Part shown: positions 33,769 through 44,073 of the stretch, one piece after another
Layout of the letters: the number at the start of each line of letters is the position of its first letter
Position numbering within the stretch: position 1 is the first letter of the stretch
Origin: an uncultured Eubacteriales bacterium
GTDB taxonomy: Bacteria; Bacillota; Clostridia; Lachnospirales; Lachnospiraceae
DNA: 64,000 nt
Reading direction: 5' to 3'
NCBI GenBank assembly: GCA_900545175.1
Contig: UQYF01000009.1
Location: 1 to 64,000, forward strand
Position numbers and translations under genes: made by a program
The notes under the pieces: generated by a model
Database searches by the model: none
What the model saw: the letters and a program-made list of their open reading frames with translations, nothing else
What the model was told of the DNA's origin: nothing

Positions 33769-36402
33769 ATGGATACAGTAAAACGTGCCACAGGTTGTGA
33801 TATAACAGCAAGGCAGTTAGAAAAAGGCAAGAAGGAATATGATGTAAGGGATTATGGTGCGGGACCTGACGAGCCGCCCGTTGCGAATACATCGGCAATC
33901 AATAAAGCGATAGAGGATGCGGCTGAAAACGGAGGAACGGTTGTATTTGCCGGTGGCGAATATAAGACATACACTATCAGACTTAAGAGCAATGTGAATC
34001 TTCGCATTGAAAAAGGTGCTGTCATAAGAGCTGCCAGAAGCGAGATTCATACTTCATACGAGAATTGTGAAGGCGAGGGAGGCAGCTATGATGAGCCGGA
34101 GGTTCGTCTGTATGCCGGGCTTCAGGATCATGGACATACATATTTTGCGAACAGCCTTATATACGGTGAGAATCTGACAAATGTTATGATTTGCGGGGAA
34201 GGTCTTATAGACGGCAGCTACAAGGATGAATACGGATATACAAGATATGCGCTCTTAGGCGGCGACCCTGCCAATGCGGAATACCGCAACGAGAGAGGAC
34301 ATGACGGTACATGGTACGGCAACAAAGGAATTGCGCTTGTAGGCTGCAAGAATGTTGTACTTAAGGATTTTTCAATCGTAGATGCAGGACATTTCGCGAT
34401 TATCTGTGAGGGCGTTGAGAATATGCTTGTCGATGGAATACTTGTCGACACTATCAGAGATGCGTTTGATGTTGACTGCTGTCGTGACGTGACAGTTGTG
34501 CATTCGAGATTCAATTCGCTTACCGATGATGCGCTTGTCATGAAAGCATCCTACGGCGCAGGCAAGTTCATGCCGCTATACAATGTATATATAGAAGACT
34601 GTGAAGTCACAGGCTATGATGCGGGAAGTGTGTATGAAGGCAGATATACCTGTGACAAGGTGGTTGCAACAGACCGCTGCGGCCCTACTGCGAGAGTGAA
34701 GCTTGGAACAGAGTCCACATGCGGATATGAGCTTGTCACTGTAAAAAATGTCCGTTTTAAGCGTTCAAGAGGCTTTGCGCTAGAGGCAGTTGACACTTCG
34801 GACCTTACGGATATTGTGTTTACAGACTGCACAATGGAAAATGTGAGCAGTTCGCCTATCTATATACGAATCGGTGACAGAGGAAGATTTCCGGTGACAG
34901 GAAACAGTGATAAAGAGCTTTTAAGAGCTGAGAATAATGTGCGTCTTGACAATACGGAGTGGGTTCTTCCAGACAAAGAGGGCTATGAGAGCTATCCTGC
35001 CCAAAGATATATACCTTCATATAATTACACAAAGAAGGTGACTGTGGACGGACATTCGTATTTTAATATTGTAGACGAAGATAACCCTGTGAAGTTAAAT
35101 CCAGCCAACTATTATGAGAAGGATGGAAAGTATTACAGATATACATATGATAAGACAAGTAAAAGCTACCAGCCTGATTTTTCCGAGGAGATAAAAGAGA
35201 ATGAGCTATGTCTGTATGCGAATGCTGTCGGCAATAAGAATATAGCTTCGATAAGAAATATTGAGATAAGCAATGTGAAGGTCAAGGATGCAGACCCTAG
35301 ATATCCTATTGTGATTATGGGTGTTGACAGCAGCCATGTGGAGAATGTCAGCATTAAGAATATCGAGGTGGAGTACCGTGGAGGACTTCTGATGGAGCAT
35401 GCAGTTGAGCAGAGACAGCTCAACACAAGCTGGGAGTACTCGCAGCTTGGTTCTAAGCCATCAACACAGCTTCTTCCATGGCTTGTGAATACTTTCTTTT
35501 TGAAAAATGAGGGACTTCTTCCTAGAATGAGCTGGGATGCTGACAAGGAGAAGTTCGTTGCGTCACCTTACAATGTGCCGGAGCTTGCGTGGGTATATCC
35601 TGAGCCGAGCAACTGGGGAATACTTCCGGCATATGGTCTGTATGCAAGGCATGTTGACGGATTGGAACTTGAGAATATAAAGCTTTGCTATATTGTCGAT
35701 GATGAGAGACCGGCTGTTGTATTTGACGATGTTCATGATGGTATACTAAAGGACTGTGAGCTTATGGCGATGGATGAGTCCGCTCATATTGTGCTTGTAG
35801 AGAATAATTATAAGAGACCTACCAATTTTGAATATGTGCAGGATTATCCATATCATGCAACCGACAATTCGGTAACGATAATTCCGGGACAGAACAGGGA
35901 AAATTACCGTGTAGAGAAAGTGCTTGTAGATGCACCTGCACCTGGAACACCGAGAGACAGCCTGTACACATATCCGACTGCCGCAGTAATGGATGGCACG
36001 AAGGAGGGCTTTACATTTGATGTGCCTACACCGGAATATGAGCTTCCGGAGACTGTTCACAGACCATATTTTGTCCCGGTGGAGGATATACATGTCGCAA
36101 CAGGCAAGCTGGTATGCTTTGACGTTATGGTGAGAAATCCGCTTACCGATGGAGTGGATACCGATACGGAACAGTTCATGTGGGATATGAAGGCTGACAA
36201 TGAATATGTAGTTGAGTGCGAATCGGGGACGATACTCATGCAGGCGGAGGGACTTCCATACGGCGCTGATTTTGACACGCTCAGCGGCAATTTTATATGG
36301 ACACCTGAAAAGGAAGGGCATTATAGCGTGACATTTACCGCCGATGACGGAGTTATTCCTATATCCATGACGGTAAATATAATAGTTGATGACGAGCAGT
36401 AA
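33769..36402 (+). CDS. Large GH28-like pectin-degrading beta-helix protein
   Basis: 877 residues without a signal peptide. Residues 20-430 form a polygalacturonase-like beta-helix: YDVRDYGAGPDEPPVANTSA start, DAFDVD (231-236) where family members have NTDG, and TDDAL with Asp253-Asp254. The classical GHG is not evident (RGFALE appears instead), and the RIK-type motif reads YIRIGD. The last ~90 residues (YFVPVEDIHVATGKLVCFDV... to the end) resemble a cadherin/Ig-like domain. Substrate is probably a pectic backbone or side-chain oligosaccharide; the deviations make the exact activity uncertain. Start: AAAGAAAGGATTAAT then ATG. Confidence 0.8.
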   Translation: MDTVKRATGCDITARQLEKGKKEYDVRDYGAGPDEPPVANTSAINKAIEDAAENGGTVVFAGGEYKTYTIRLKSNVNLRIEKGAVIRAARSEIHTSYENCEGEGGSYDEPEVRLYAGLQDHGHTYFANSLIYGENLTNVMICGEGLIDGSYKDEYGYTRYALLGGDPANAEYRNERGHDGTWYGNKGIALVGCKNVVLKDFSIVDAGHFAIICEGVENMLVDGILVDTIRDAFDVDCCRDVTVVHSRFNSLTDDALVMKASYGAGKFMPLYNVYIEDCEVTGYDAGSVYEGRYTCDKVVATDRCGPTARVKLGTESTCGYELVTVKNVRFKRSRGFALEAVDTSDLTDIVFTDCTMENVSSSPIYIRIGDRGRFPVTGNSDKELLRAENNVRLDNTEWVLPDKEGYESYPAQRYIPSYNYTKKVTVDGHSYFNIVDEDNPVKLNPANYYEKDGKYYRYTYDKTSKSYQPDFSEEIKENELCLYANAVGNKNIASIRNIEISNVKVKDADPRYPIVIMGVDSSHVENVSIKNIEVEYRGGLLMEHAVEQRQLNTSWEYSQLGSKPSTQLLPWLVNTFFLKNEGLLPRMSWDADKEKFVASPYNVPELAWVYPEPSNWGILPAYGLYARHVDGLELENIKLCYIVDDERPAVVFDDVHDGILKDCELMAMDESAHIVLVENNYKRPTNFEYVQDYPYHATDNSVTIIPGQNRENYRVEKVLVDAPAPGTPRDSLYTYPTAAVMDGTKEGFTFDVPTPEYELPETVHRPYFVPVEDIHVATGKLVCFDVMVRNPLTDGVDTDTEQFMWDMKADNEYVVECESGTILMQAEGLPYGADFDTLSGNFIWTPEKEGHYSVTFTADDGVIPISMTVNIIVDDEQ

Positions 36403-36412
36403 GTGAGGAAAT

Positions 36413-38311
36413 ATGATTTTAGCATGTAACAATATATCGAAGTCTTTCGGTATAGATGAGATTATAAAGAACGCATCATTTCACATTGAGGAGCGCGAGA
36501 AGGCTGCGATTGTAGGAATTAACGGCGCAGGAAAGACAACACTTTTGCGTATTATAATGGGTGAGTACCAGGCAGATAGCGGCGAGGTTGTTATAGCGAA
36601 GGATAGAACAATCGGATACCTTGCACAGCATCAGAATCTGACAGGCGATAATACTATCTATGACGAGCTTCTGAGTGTAAAAAAAGACATAATAGAGCTT
36701 GAACAGAAAATCAGGAGACTTGAGCTTGAGATGCACAGTAAGGAGGGCGCAGAGCTAGAAGCAGTGATGGAAGCCTACTCTAAGAGCACTCATCAGTTCG
36801 AGCTTCAGAACGGTTATGCTTATAAGAGTGAGGTCACAGGTGTTTTAAAGGGTCTTGGATTTGAGGAGGCTGATTTTGATAAGAGAATGAATACTCTTTC
36901 CGGCGGACAAAAGACAAGAGTGGCGCTTGGCAGGCTTCTGCTTTCAAAACCTGATATAATAATGCTCGATGAGCCTACCAACCACCTTGATATGAATTCG
37001 ATTGCATGGCTTGAAAACTATCTTGTCAATTATGACGGAAGTGTGATTATAGTGGCACATGATCGTTATTTTCTTGACAAGGTTGTGACGAAGGTTATTG
37101 AAGTTGAGCGCGGAGTTGTAAGTGTATTTTCAGGTAACTATTCTGATTATGCGGCAAAGAAAAAGCAGCTTATGGATGCCAAGCTTAAGGAATATTATAA
37201 CCAGCAGCGTGACATAAAGCATCAGGAGGAGGTCATAGCCAAGTTAAAGTCCTTCAACCGCGAGAAATCCATAAAGCGTGCAGAGAGCCGCGAGAAGATG
37301 TTAGATAAGATAGATGTTATCGAAAAACCGATAACAGAGCAGGAGACAATGCATTTTAAGTTAGAGCCTGCAAAGGAGAGCGGAAATGATGTACTTAGCA
37401 TTGAAGGTCTTTCAAAAGCATTCGGTGATAACAAGCTGTTTGAGAATGTGAGCTTTGAGATAAAAAAAGGTGAGAAGGTAGCTCTTATCGGCAACAACGG
37501 AACAGGAAAGACCACCATACTCAAGATTATAAACCATATAATTGAGGCTGATGCAGGAAAGGTGCGTCTTGGAGCTAATGTTGAGATTGGCTACTACGAC
37601 CAGGAGCACAATGTTCTTCACATGGATAAGACAGCTTTTGATGAGATAGGTGACGATTATCCTGATATGACCAATACTCAGATAAGAAATATGCTTGCCT
37701 GCTTTTTGTTCACAGGGGATGATGTGTTTAAGAAGATAAAAGACCTCAGTGGTGGCGAGAGAGGAAGAGTCTCGCTTGCCAAGCTCATGCTCTCGAATGC
37801 GAATTTTCTTATACTCGATGAGCCTACGAACCATCTGGATATCATGTCTAAGGAGATACTTGAGTCTGCAATTAACAGATACACAGGGACAGTGCTATAT
37901 GTATCGCATGACAGATATTTTATAAATAAGACAGCGACAAGAATCATTGAACTGTCAGCGAATACTGTCACAAATTATATCGGAAATTATGATTATTATC
38001 TTGAAAAGAGAGATATTCTTGCACCGAAGGAAATGAAGGCAGTGTGCGAGGAAAAGAGCACTGCTGTTAAAGATGACTGGAAGTCACAGAAGGAAGAACA
38101 GGCAAGGCTCAGGAAAAAGCAGAATGATATTTTAAAGCTTGAAAAAAATATCGAAAAGCTGGAACAGGAGAATGCCGAGCTTGATGAGCAGCTTGCGCTT
38201 CCGGAAAATTACACGGATGTACAGAAGCTTATGAAATTAAATGAGCGTAAGCAGGAGATAGAAAAACAGCTTGAACAGCTATATGAGGATTGGGAGATGC
38301 TCTCTGAATAG
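36413..38311 (+). CDS. ABC-F type ATPase (Uup/EttA-like)
   Basis: 632 residues, soluble, two ABC domains and no membrane helices. First domain: Walker A GINGAGKT, signature LSGGQKTRVALG, Walker B IIMLDEPTNHLD. Second: GNNGTGKT, LSGGERGRVSLAKL, FLILDEPTNHLD. The linker between the domains (about 240-325) is charged, and a C-terminal coiled-coil (about 545-632) is present as in Uup. ABC-F proteins act on the ribosome to relieve stalling or give antibiotic protection. It starts 10 bases after the GH28-like gene, perhaps sharing its transcript. Subtype is not certain. Confidence 0.92.
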   Translation: MILACNNISKSFGIDEIIKNASFHIEEREKAAIVGINGAGKTTLLRIIMGEYQADSGEVVIAKDRTIGYLAQHQNLTGDNTIYDELLSVKKDIIELEQKIRRLELEMHSKEGAELEAVMEAYSKSTHQFELQNGYAYKSEVTGVLKGLGFEEADFDKRMNTLSGGQKTRVALGRLLLSKPDIIMLDEPTNHLDMNSIAWLENYLVNYDGSVIIVAHDRYFLDKVVTKVIEVERGVVSVFSGNYSDYAAKKKQLMDAKLKEYYNQQRDIKHQEEVIAKLKSFNREKSIKRAESREKMLDKIDVIEKPITEQETMHFKLEPAKESGNDVLSIEGLSKAFGDNKLFENVSFEIKKGEKVALIGNNGTGKTTILKIINHIIEADAGKVRLGANVEIGYYDQEHNVLHMDKTAFDEIGDDYPDMTNTQIRNMLACFLFTGDDVFKKIKDLSGGERGRVSLAKLMLSNANFLILDEPTNHLDIMSKEILESAINRYTGTVLYVSHDRYFINKTATRIIELSANTVTNYIGNYDYYLEKRDILAPKEMKAVCEEKSTAVKDDWKSQKEEQARLRKKQNDILKLEKNIEKLEQENAELDEQLALPENYTDVQKLMKLNERKQEIEKQLEQLYEDWEMLSE

Positions 38312-38338
38312 TCGTTCACATAATATGATAAAATTAAT

Positions 38339-38367
38339 TTGACTTTTTTTTAACAAATGAATATAAT
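38339..38367 (+). promoter_or_regulatory. Promoter of rex
   Basis: TTGACT (38339-38344), a 17-base spacer and a perfect TATAAT (38362-38367), about 70 bases before the rex start. No complete Rex operator (TTGTGAA..TTCACAA) is visible. Confidence 0.75.
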
Positions 38368-38437
38368 ATAATTATTCAAGATTGAGGCTTTTGCCGATAT
38401 CGTTTTGAATAGTAAATGTATTATATGAGGTATTCTA

Positions 38438-39070
38438 ATGAGCGATAGAGAGATTTCTACCGCTGTTATAAGGCGTCTTCCCAGATACTATAGATATCTG
38501 GAGGAGCTTATTGACAGTGGCGTTGAGCGTATATCATCTAATGAACTGAGCGAGCGTATGAAGGTGACGGCTTCACAGATTCGTCAAGATCTTAACAATT
38601 TCGGTGGATTTGGGCAGCAGGGCTATGGCTATAATGTCAAATATCTTCATTCTGAGATAGCCAAGATTCTTGGTATAGATAAGAACCATAATATGATTAT
38701 TGTCGGTGCCGGTAATCTTGGACAAGCTATAGCGAATTATTCAGCTTTTGAAAAGAGAGGCTTTGTTGTAAAAGGCATATTCGATATCAATCCTAAGCTT
38801 GTCGGTATGACAGTCCGCGGAATAGAAGTTATGAATCTTGAGGACATGCCTGAATTCGTAAAGAGAGAGAATATTGATATTGCAGCTCTCACAATCCCTA
38901 AGACGAGTGCACCGGAGGTGGCAGCGGAAGTAGCTGCAGCAGGAGTTAAAGCTATATGGAATTTTGCACATACAGACCTGGCTCTAAGTGAGGATGTTGT
39001 TGTTGAGAATGTGCATTTGTCAGAGAGCCTTATGCAGTTATCATACAGGCTTGCACGCAAAGAAAAGTGA
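38438..39070 (+). CDS. rex: Redox-sensing transcriptional repressor Rex
   Basis: 210 residues. Rex senses the NADH/NAD+ ratio and represses fermentation and energy genes when NADH is low. N-terminal winged helix (1-75: RLPRYYRYLEEL and RMKVTASQIRQDLNNFGGFGQQGYGYN), then a Rossmann NAD(H)-binding domain with IIVGAGNLGQAIANY (about 87-101) and the domain-swapped C-terminal helix HLSESLMQLSYRL. Length is normal. Monocistronic. Confidence 0.97.
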   Translation: MSDREISTAVIRRLPRYYRYLEELIDSGVERISSNELSERMKVTASQIRQDLNNFGGFGQQGYGYNVKYLHSEIAKILGIDKNHNMIIVGAGNLGQAIANYSAFEKRGFVVKGIFDINPKLVGMTVRGIEVMNLEDMPEFVKRENIDIAALTIPKTSAPEVAAEVAAAGVKAIWNFAHTDLALSEDVVVENVHLSESLMQLSYRLARKEK

Positions 39071-39313
39071 TTTTGTGATTGTTGAATATGAGATGATAAC
39101 AGACTATGCCGGGAGCATGGTCTGTTTTTTGTTGCAAAGAAGAGTGTTCCTGTTTGTTGGGTATTGCGGATAATGGTCTGCTTGTGGTAGTATCATGGGA
39201 GAAATGCAGTTTGTTTCTGAGCGAAAACAAATTGCTTTAATCACAGATTGGAAAATTCAGGAAGGGATTTTTCATTACATTGCGAGACAGAACGCTCAGG
39301 AATGAGGAATTTA

Positions 39314-39949
39314 ATGGGCAGATTTAAGAAAAACGAAGAAAAGAAAGAACAGATGTCACCGGAGGAGCTTAGAATCTGGGAACTCTTGAAAAAAAGGAAT
39401 ATACCGATAGCCAGCCTTGACGAGAGATGGATTAAGTTATTTCCTGACAGTGAAAAGACTCCGGTCATAAGGAAGCTTGAGAAAGAATTATTAGAGCTTT
39501 TGAAAAGACAGGGACAGGCGAATGCGGATTTAAAGGATATAAAAGTAGTGCGAGACCAGCTCACACAGAGCGTCTTTGAGACAGCGGAGGATGACACTCT
39601 TCCTATGAACAAGCGCCTTAAGAAGCAGGCGACAAGCCAGCGGCTCATAGTGGAGGCAAGACAGAAGCAGGACAGCCTTGAACATGAGATAGATGAGCTG
39701 CCTGACCGCATCAAGGAAGCTAACAGTGCTCTTATTTTTGAGAGTGTCCGTGTGTGCTATCAGAGGATAAATAAGAATAAGCAGGATATAGAAAAGCTTG
39801 AACAGTGGATAGAGGACACAAGGATAAAGCTCAAAGAGAGAGTTGTTATAAAGCAGGATAAAGAGATAACTAATGAATCAATCTATACATATCTGCATGG
39901 GATGTTGGGCGCAGGAGTTATGGAGGCATTCGATGAAAAGGGCAATTAG
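39314..39949 (+). CDS. Coiled-coil protein of unknown function
   Basis: 211 residues, highly charged and predicted helical throughout, with coiled-coil stretches at about 60-130 and 150-190 (LEKELLELLKRQGQANADLK, QKQDSLEHEIDELPDRIKEA, INKNKQDIEKLEQWIED). No membrane helix or recognised domain. Start: GAGGAATTTA then ATG at 39314. Its last 17 bases overlap the start of the NAD(P)HX repair gene, suggesting translational coupling and perhaps a shared role, but I cannot name one. Confidence 0.7.
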   Translation: MGRFKKNEEKKEQMSPEELRIWELLKKRNIPIASLDERWIKLFPDSEKTPVIRKLEKELLELLKRQGQANADLKDIKVVRDQLTQSVFETAEDDTLPMNKRLKKQATSQRLIVEARQKQDSLEHEIDELPDRIKEANSALIFESVRVCYQRINKNKQDIEKLEQWIEDTRIKLKERVVIKQDKEITNESIYTYLHGMLGAGVMEAFDEKGN

Positions 39950-41477
39950 TGGAAAGCTCGCTAAGAAGATTGATACTTATTCCATAGACAATGGCATGCC
40001 GTCGCTTGTTCTCATGGAGAGAGCGGCGTTAAAGGCTGTCGTGCATATTGAGAAAATTATGCAGGCAGATGGCGGGAGTCGTATTGCATTTGTGTGTTCC
40101 ATGGGTAATAATGGAGCGGATGGAATTGCAGCGGCACGTATGCTTGCTGATGACGGATATGAATGCTTGATATTTCTTGTAGGTGATATGGAGCATGCGA
40201 CAGATGAATTTAATGTGCAGCTTAATCTTGCAAGATATCTGAACATTCCTATATGTTTTTTTAATGGGGACATACACGCAGCATTTTTTGATGAATATAC
40301 TGTAATTGTGGATGCTCTGTTTGGAATCGGGCTGTCAAGAGATATAGAAGGCGAATATAAGAAAGTAATAGAATGCATAAATGCATCAGTCAGCAAGGTT
40401 GTAAGCGTTGACATTCCATCGGGTATAAACAGTGCGAACGGACAGATAATGGGTGCTGCAATACATGCGGATGTGACTGTTACATTCGGCTACGCTAAGC
40501 TTGGGCAGATGCTCTATCCGGGAAAAGAATATACAGGCAGGCTTTTTGTTGAACAGATAGGATTCCTGCCGTATGATTTTCAGGCGTATGGGCATGCAGG
40601 CGATGAAGTTGAAAGTGCATTTTATTTTGCGGATACGGATGATTTTAAAGCTTCAGTGCCTGTAAGAGCGAGAAGAAGCAACAAAGGGAACTATGGAAAG
40701 CCGCTTATAATAGCTGGTTCTAAGGATATGACCGGAGCAGCATTCATGTCGGGACTTGCTGCATACCGCACCGGAGCAGGGGTTGTTACAGTGCTGACGC
40801 ATGAGTCAATCGATGAATATATTAAATCGGTGCTTCCGGAAGCTATCGTAAAAAGCTACGGAGCACAGCCGGAAGCAGTTTTGGAGAATGCACTTGCAGC
40901 AGCGAGTGTTATCGTATTAGGACCGGGGCTGTCTGTCGGTGAGCTTTCAAAAAGGATAGTAAAATATGTGCTTAAAAATGCACAGGTTCCGGTTGTTGCA
41001 GATGCGGATGCACTTAATATCATGGCTGAGAATACCGATGAATGGCTGGGTGAAAAAAGTGAGAGAAACAGAGAGGGTTTGCTTGTAATCACTCCCCATG
41101 TAGGTGAGATGAGCAGACTCACGGGACGCACAGTGAACGAGCTTGCCAAGGATATACCATATTATGCACTTGAATTTGCTAAGCACTATGGAGTATACTG
41201 TGTGCTTAAGGATGCAGTGAGTGCGGCAGCTTCACCGGAAAATGAGCTTTTTATAACTACATGCGGAAATCCCGGAATGGCTACAGCCGGTGCAGGGGAT
41301 GTGCTTACTGGTATACTTGCCGCAGTAAATGCCTGGACTAATGCGAGTTTTTTTGAAAGACTTGCTGTAGGAGTACAGCTTCATGCTATGGCAGGCGACT
41401 GCGCTGCAAAAAAGCTTGGAGAGCATTCACTTATGGCAAGGGATATTATTGATTCGATACCGGGACTGCTAAGGTGA
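39933..41477 (+). CDS. nnrDE: Bifunctional NAD(P)H-hydrate epimerase / ADP-dependent NAD(P)H-hydrate dehydratase
   Basis: 514 residues. Repairs hydrated NADH and NADPH: the N-terminal YjeF domain (about 1-215) epimerises the hydrates, the C-terminal carbohydrate-kinase-like domain (about 235-514) dehydrates them using ADP. Motifs: FVCSMGNNGADGIAAARMLADD and VDALFGIGLSR in the first; KGNYGKPLIIAGSKDMTGAA, TPHVGEMSRLTG and GNPGMATAGAGDVLTGILAA in the second. The start at 39933 follows GGAGGCATTCG. Next to alr, a frequent order in Firmicutes. Confidence 0.95.
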   Translation: MKRAISGKLAKKIDTYSIDNGMPSLVLMERAALKAVVHIEKIMQADGGSRIAFVCSMGNNGADGIAAARMLADDGYECLIFLVGDMEHATDEFNVQLNLARYLNIPICFFNGDIHAAFFDEYTVIVDALFGIGLSRDIEGEYKKVIECINASVSKVVSVDIPSGINSANGQIMGAAIHADVTVTFGYAKLGQMLYPGKEYTGRLFVEQIGFLPYDFQAYGHAGDEVESAFYFADTDDFKASVPVRARRSNKGNYGKPLIIAGSKDMTGAAFMSGLAAYRTGAGVVTVLTHESIDEYIKSVLPEAIVKSYGAQPEAVLENALAAASVIVLGPGLSVGELSKRIVKYVLKNAQVPVVADADALNIMAENTDEWLGEKSERNREGLLVITPHVGEMSRLTGRTVNELAKDIPYYALEFAKHYGVYCVLKDAVSAAASPENELFITTCGNPGMATAGAGDVLTGILAAVNAWTNASFFERLAVGVQLHAMAGDCAAKKLGEHSLMARDIIDSIPGLLR

Positions 41478-41505
41478 CGGCATATATTTGGAGGTATGGT
41501 ACATA

Positions 41506-42663
41506 ATGGATTTGAATAATTTTACAGGCGAATATAATCGTGCTTATGCACTTGTAAATCTTGGTGCAATACGCAGAAATATTTTAAAAAGCAGGGAGCT
41601 TCTGCCTGAAAATACAGGAATAATAGCTGTCATCAAGACAGATGCGTATGGTCATGGAGCTGTTAGTGTTGCAAGAGCGGTAAAGGACATAACAGCCGGC
41701 TTTGCAGTGGCGACAATAGAGGAGGCCATAGAACTGCGCGAAGCGGGCATTGATACGCATATTATTGTGCTTGGTTATATATCTCCGAATGAGTACAGGC
41801 TTGCGATAGAGCATGATATAATTTTATCAATGTTTTCATATGAACAGGCATGCATTCTGTCAGAGCTTGCGGGCTGTATGGGAAAATGCGGCAGATGCCA
41901 TATAAAGATTGATACAGGAATGAACAGAATAGGTCTTGCAGCCAAGCATGAGGCGGACATAGAGCCTACGGTTAATGAGATTGTGAAGATAAAAGCATTG
42001 CCAAATCTCATATGTGATGGCATTTTTATGCATTTTGCAACGGCAGATGAAGCTGTCAAGATAAAGGCAAAAAAACAGTATGATAATTTTTGCCGTGTAT
42101 TAGATGAGCTCAAGAAAAGAAATATTGAATTTACTTACAGGCATTGCTCTAATTCGGCAGCAATCATTGATATGCCTGAGTGTTCGTTTGAGTGGGTGCG
42201 TCAGGGAATAACCATATATGGACTTAAACCGTCAGACGAGATGGTCAATGATATTGAGCTTTATCCGGCTATGGAGCTAAAAAGCCATGTAGTACATATA
42301 AAGACGATACAGCCGGGCGATGAAGTCAGCTATGGCGGCGTATATGTTGCTGATGCCGTAAAACGCATAGCTACCGTATCGATAGGCTATGGGGACGGAT
42401 ATCCGAGACTACTCTCAGACAAAGGCTATGTTCTTATAAGAGGACAGAAGGCTCCGATAACGGGAAGAATCTGCATGGATCAGCTTATGGTGGATGTAAC
42501 GCATATTCCCGATGTTATGCTTGAAGACGAAGTGACGCTCTTCGGGCATGATAAAGACGCAGTTATTACGATTGATGAACTGTCGGCTCTGTGTGGACGA
42601 TTTAACTATGAATTTGTGTGCGATATCAATAAAAGAATTAAGAGAGTCTATATAGACGATTAG
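41506..42663 (+). CDS. alr: Alanine racemase
   Basis: 385 residues, PLP-dependent interconversion of L- and D-alanine for peptidoglycan. The PLP lysine is Lys44 in AVIKTDAYGHG. The second catalytic residue (Tyr) is in GDEVSYGGVYVA; the region VSIGYGDGYPR and the ICMDQLMVDVT motif are intact. A TTG at 41488 is in frame, but the ATG at 41506 gives the normal N-terminus and follows GGAGG by 11 bases. 28 bases after nnrDE, same operon, with mazF following. Confidence 0.97.
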   Translation: MDLNNFTGEYNRAYALVNLGAIRRNILKSRELLPENTGIIAVIKTDAYGHGAVSVARAVKDITAGFAVATIEEAIELREAGIDTHIIVLGYISPNEYRLAIEHDIILSMFSYEQACILSELAGCMGKCGRCHIKIDTGMNRIGLAAKHEADIEPTVNEIVKIKALPNLICDGIFMHFATADEAVKIKAKKQYDNFCRVLDELKKRNIEFTYRHCSNSAAIIDMPECSFEWVRQGITIYGLKPSDEMVNDIELYPAMELKSHVVHIKTIQPGDEVSYGGVYVADAVKRIATVSIGYGDGYPRLLSDKGYVLIRGQKAPITGRICMDQLMVDVTHIPDVMLEDEVTLFGHDKDAVITIDELSALCGRFNYEFVCDINKRIKRVYIDD

Positions 42664-42770
42664 CATATACAGTGATAAATAGTTGAAAATTATTGAATAC
42701 ACTTCCGCAAAAGATGGAAATACTTATCATGTGATTAAGAAAATATCAAATGATGGGACGGAGTGTGTAT

Positions 42771-43118
42771 ATGATAATAAGACGAGGGGATATATATTAT
42801 GCGGATTTAAGACCTGTTGTGGGTTCGGAGCAGGGAGGAATAAGACCTGTGCTTATAATACAGAATGATACCGGAAACAAGCACAGCCCGACAGTGATAT
42901 GTGCAGCGATAACAAGCAGGATGCATAAAGCAAAGCTTCCGACACATGTGGAGATAGATTCGTCGAAGTATGATATAATTAAGGATTCGGTTATTTTGCT
43001 TGAACAGCTTAGGACAATAGATAAAAAAAGACTAAAGGATAAGGTGTGCCATCTTGACAGCGAGATAATAAGCAAAGTAAACCGGGCGCTTTTGGTCAGT
43101 CTTGAGCTTGATACATAG
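42771..43118 (+). CDS. MazF/PemK-family endoribonuclease (NdoA-like), no antitoxin seen
   Basis: 115 residues of the MazF/EndoA family, which cleaves mRNA at short motifs. The fold signature is complete: [30 protein letters not shown], then VICAAITSR and [13 protein letters not shown]. The start at 42771 (MIIRRGD) follows ACGGAG at 7 bases; an ATG at 42750 would add seven residues. It lies after alr, as ndoA does in Bacillus, but the 107-base gap holds no convincing ndoAI-type antitoxin: the only short frame there lacks a ribosome site. Possibly the antitoxin is elsewhere. Confidence 0.9.
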   Translation: MIIRRGDIYYADLRPVVGSEQGGIRPVLIIQNDTGNKHSPTVICAAITSRMHKAKLPTHVEIDSSKYDIIKDSVILLEQLRTIDKKRLKDKVCHLDSEIISKVNRALLVSLELDT

Positions 43119-43167
43119 AGACAAAAAGGAAAAAAGCAAAAAAGAACAAAATAGATTGAAAAAATAG

Positions 43168-43196
43168 TTGAAATATGTTTTAAGATATATTAAAAT
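43168..43196 (+). promoter_or_regulatory. Promoter of efp
   Basis: TTGAAA (43168-43173), a 17-base spacer and TAAAAT (43191-43196), about 40 bases before the efp start. Confidence 0.65.
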
Positions 43197-43235
43197 GAAC
43201 AGAAGATTGATTATTCCAAGGAGGTATACCTATAT

Positions 43236-43793
43236 ATGGTAACAGCAGGCGATTTTAGAAACGGCATGACAATACAGATGGATGGCTCAATTTGGCAGGT
43301 AATCGAGTTCCAGCATGTTAAGCCGGGCAAGGGTTCACCATTCGTTAGAACTAAGCTTAAGAATATTATAAATGGTGGCGTTGTCGAGAATTCTTACAAC
43401 CCAACAGCTAAGTTTGATTTAGCTCATATTGATAAGTCAGAGTATCAGTATCTCTATGCTGATGACGATTTCTATCATTTCATGAATACAGAGAACTATG
43501 AGCAGATTCAGCTTACTAAGGAGACTGTAGGCGATTCTCTTAAGTTCGTTAAGGAGAACGAGATGGTTAAGCTCCTCTCCCACAATGGTGATGTATTCGC
43601 TATTGAGCCACCTCTTTTCGTTGAGCTCGTGATTACAGAGTCTGAGCCCGGGGTTAAGGGCAACACAGCTACAGGTGCTACTAAGCCGGCTATCGTTGAG
43701 ACAGGTGCTAAGGTTATGGTTCCTCTCTTCGTTGAGCAGGGTGAGAAGATTAAGATTGATACACGTACAGGTGAGTATCTTTCAAGAGCTTAA
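43236..43793 (+). CDS. efp: Elongation factor P
   Basis: 185 residues, rescues ribosomes stalled at polyproline. Three beta-barrel domains: KOW-like (1-63), central OB (64-127), C-terminal OB (128-185). Lys32 at the tip in [10 protein letters not shown] is the site modified in other bacteria (5-aminopentanol in B. subtilis). No modifying enzyme is nearby. Start: AAGGAGGTATACCTATAT then ATG. Monocistronic, with optimised codon use. Confidence 0.97.
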   Translation: MVTAGDFRNGMTIQMDGSIWQVIEFQHVKPGKGSPFVRTKLKNIINGGVVENSYNPTAKFDLAHIDKSEYQYLYADDDFYHFMNTENYEQIQLTKETVGDSLKFVKENEMVKLLSHNGDVFAIEPPLFVELVITESEPGVKGNTATGATKPAIVETGAKVMVPLFVEQGEKIKIDTRTGEYLSRA

Positions 43794-43802
43794 TCTTATT
43801 TT

Positions 43803-43842
43803 ATGTTATGTGGCAGGATATTCTTATTCTGCCGCATGACAT
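43803..43842 (+). terminator. Hairpin downstream of efp
   Basis: Fourteen-base arms ATGTTATGTGGCAG/CTGCCGCATGACAT, two G-T pairs, 9 bases after the stop. The T-run is weak. The rest of the gap up to 44073 is AT-rich, with a repeated ATATTGCATATTGCTG-like stretch and no gene. Confidence 0.55.
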
Positions 43843-44073
43843 ACATTTCTTAATGTTATTCTTTTTTTGAGTTATCTTTTTATTTTATTGGATTCTTTTA
43901 ATTCCCATATATCAGATTTTAATATAGATTACATAAGGATACAGCATTTTTATGCAATATGGAATTTTGATGGATTTAGCTATTTAATATTGCATATTGC
44001 TGTTTAATATTGTTTTTTGCGGAATAACCTTTGATTGCCTGTCAAAGTTTATTTATAGAAAGGAAAACAGAAT

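Noticed and set aside
42683..42868. Short frame between alr and mazF as a possible antitoxin
   Set aside because: TTG start with no ribosome site, overlaps mazF by about 100 bases, and does not resemble MazE or CopG proteins.
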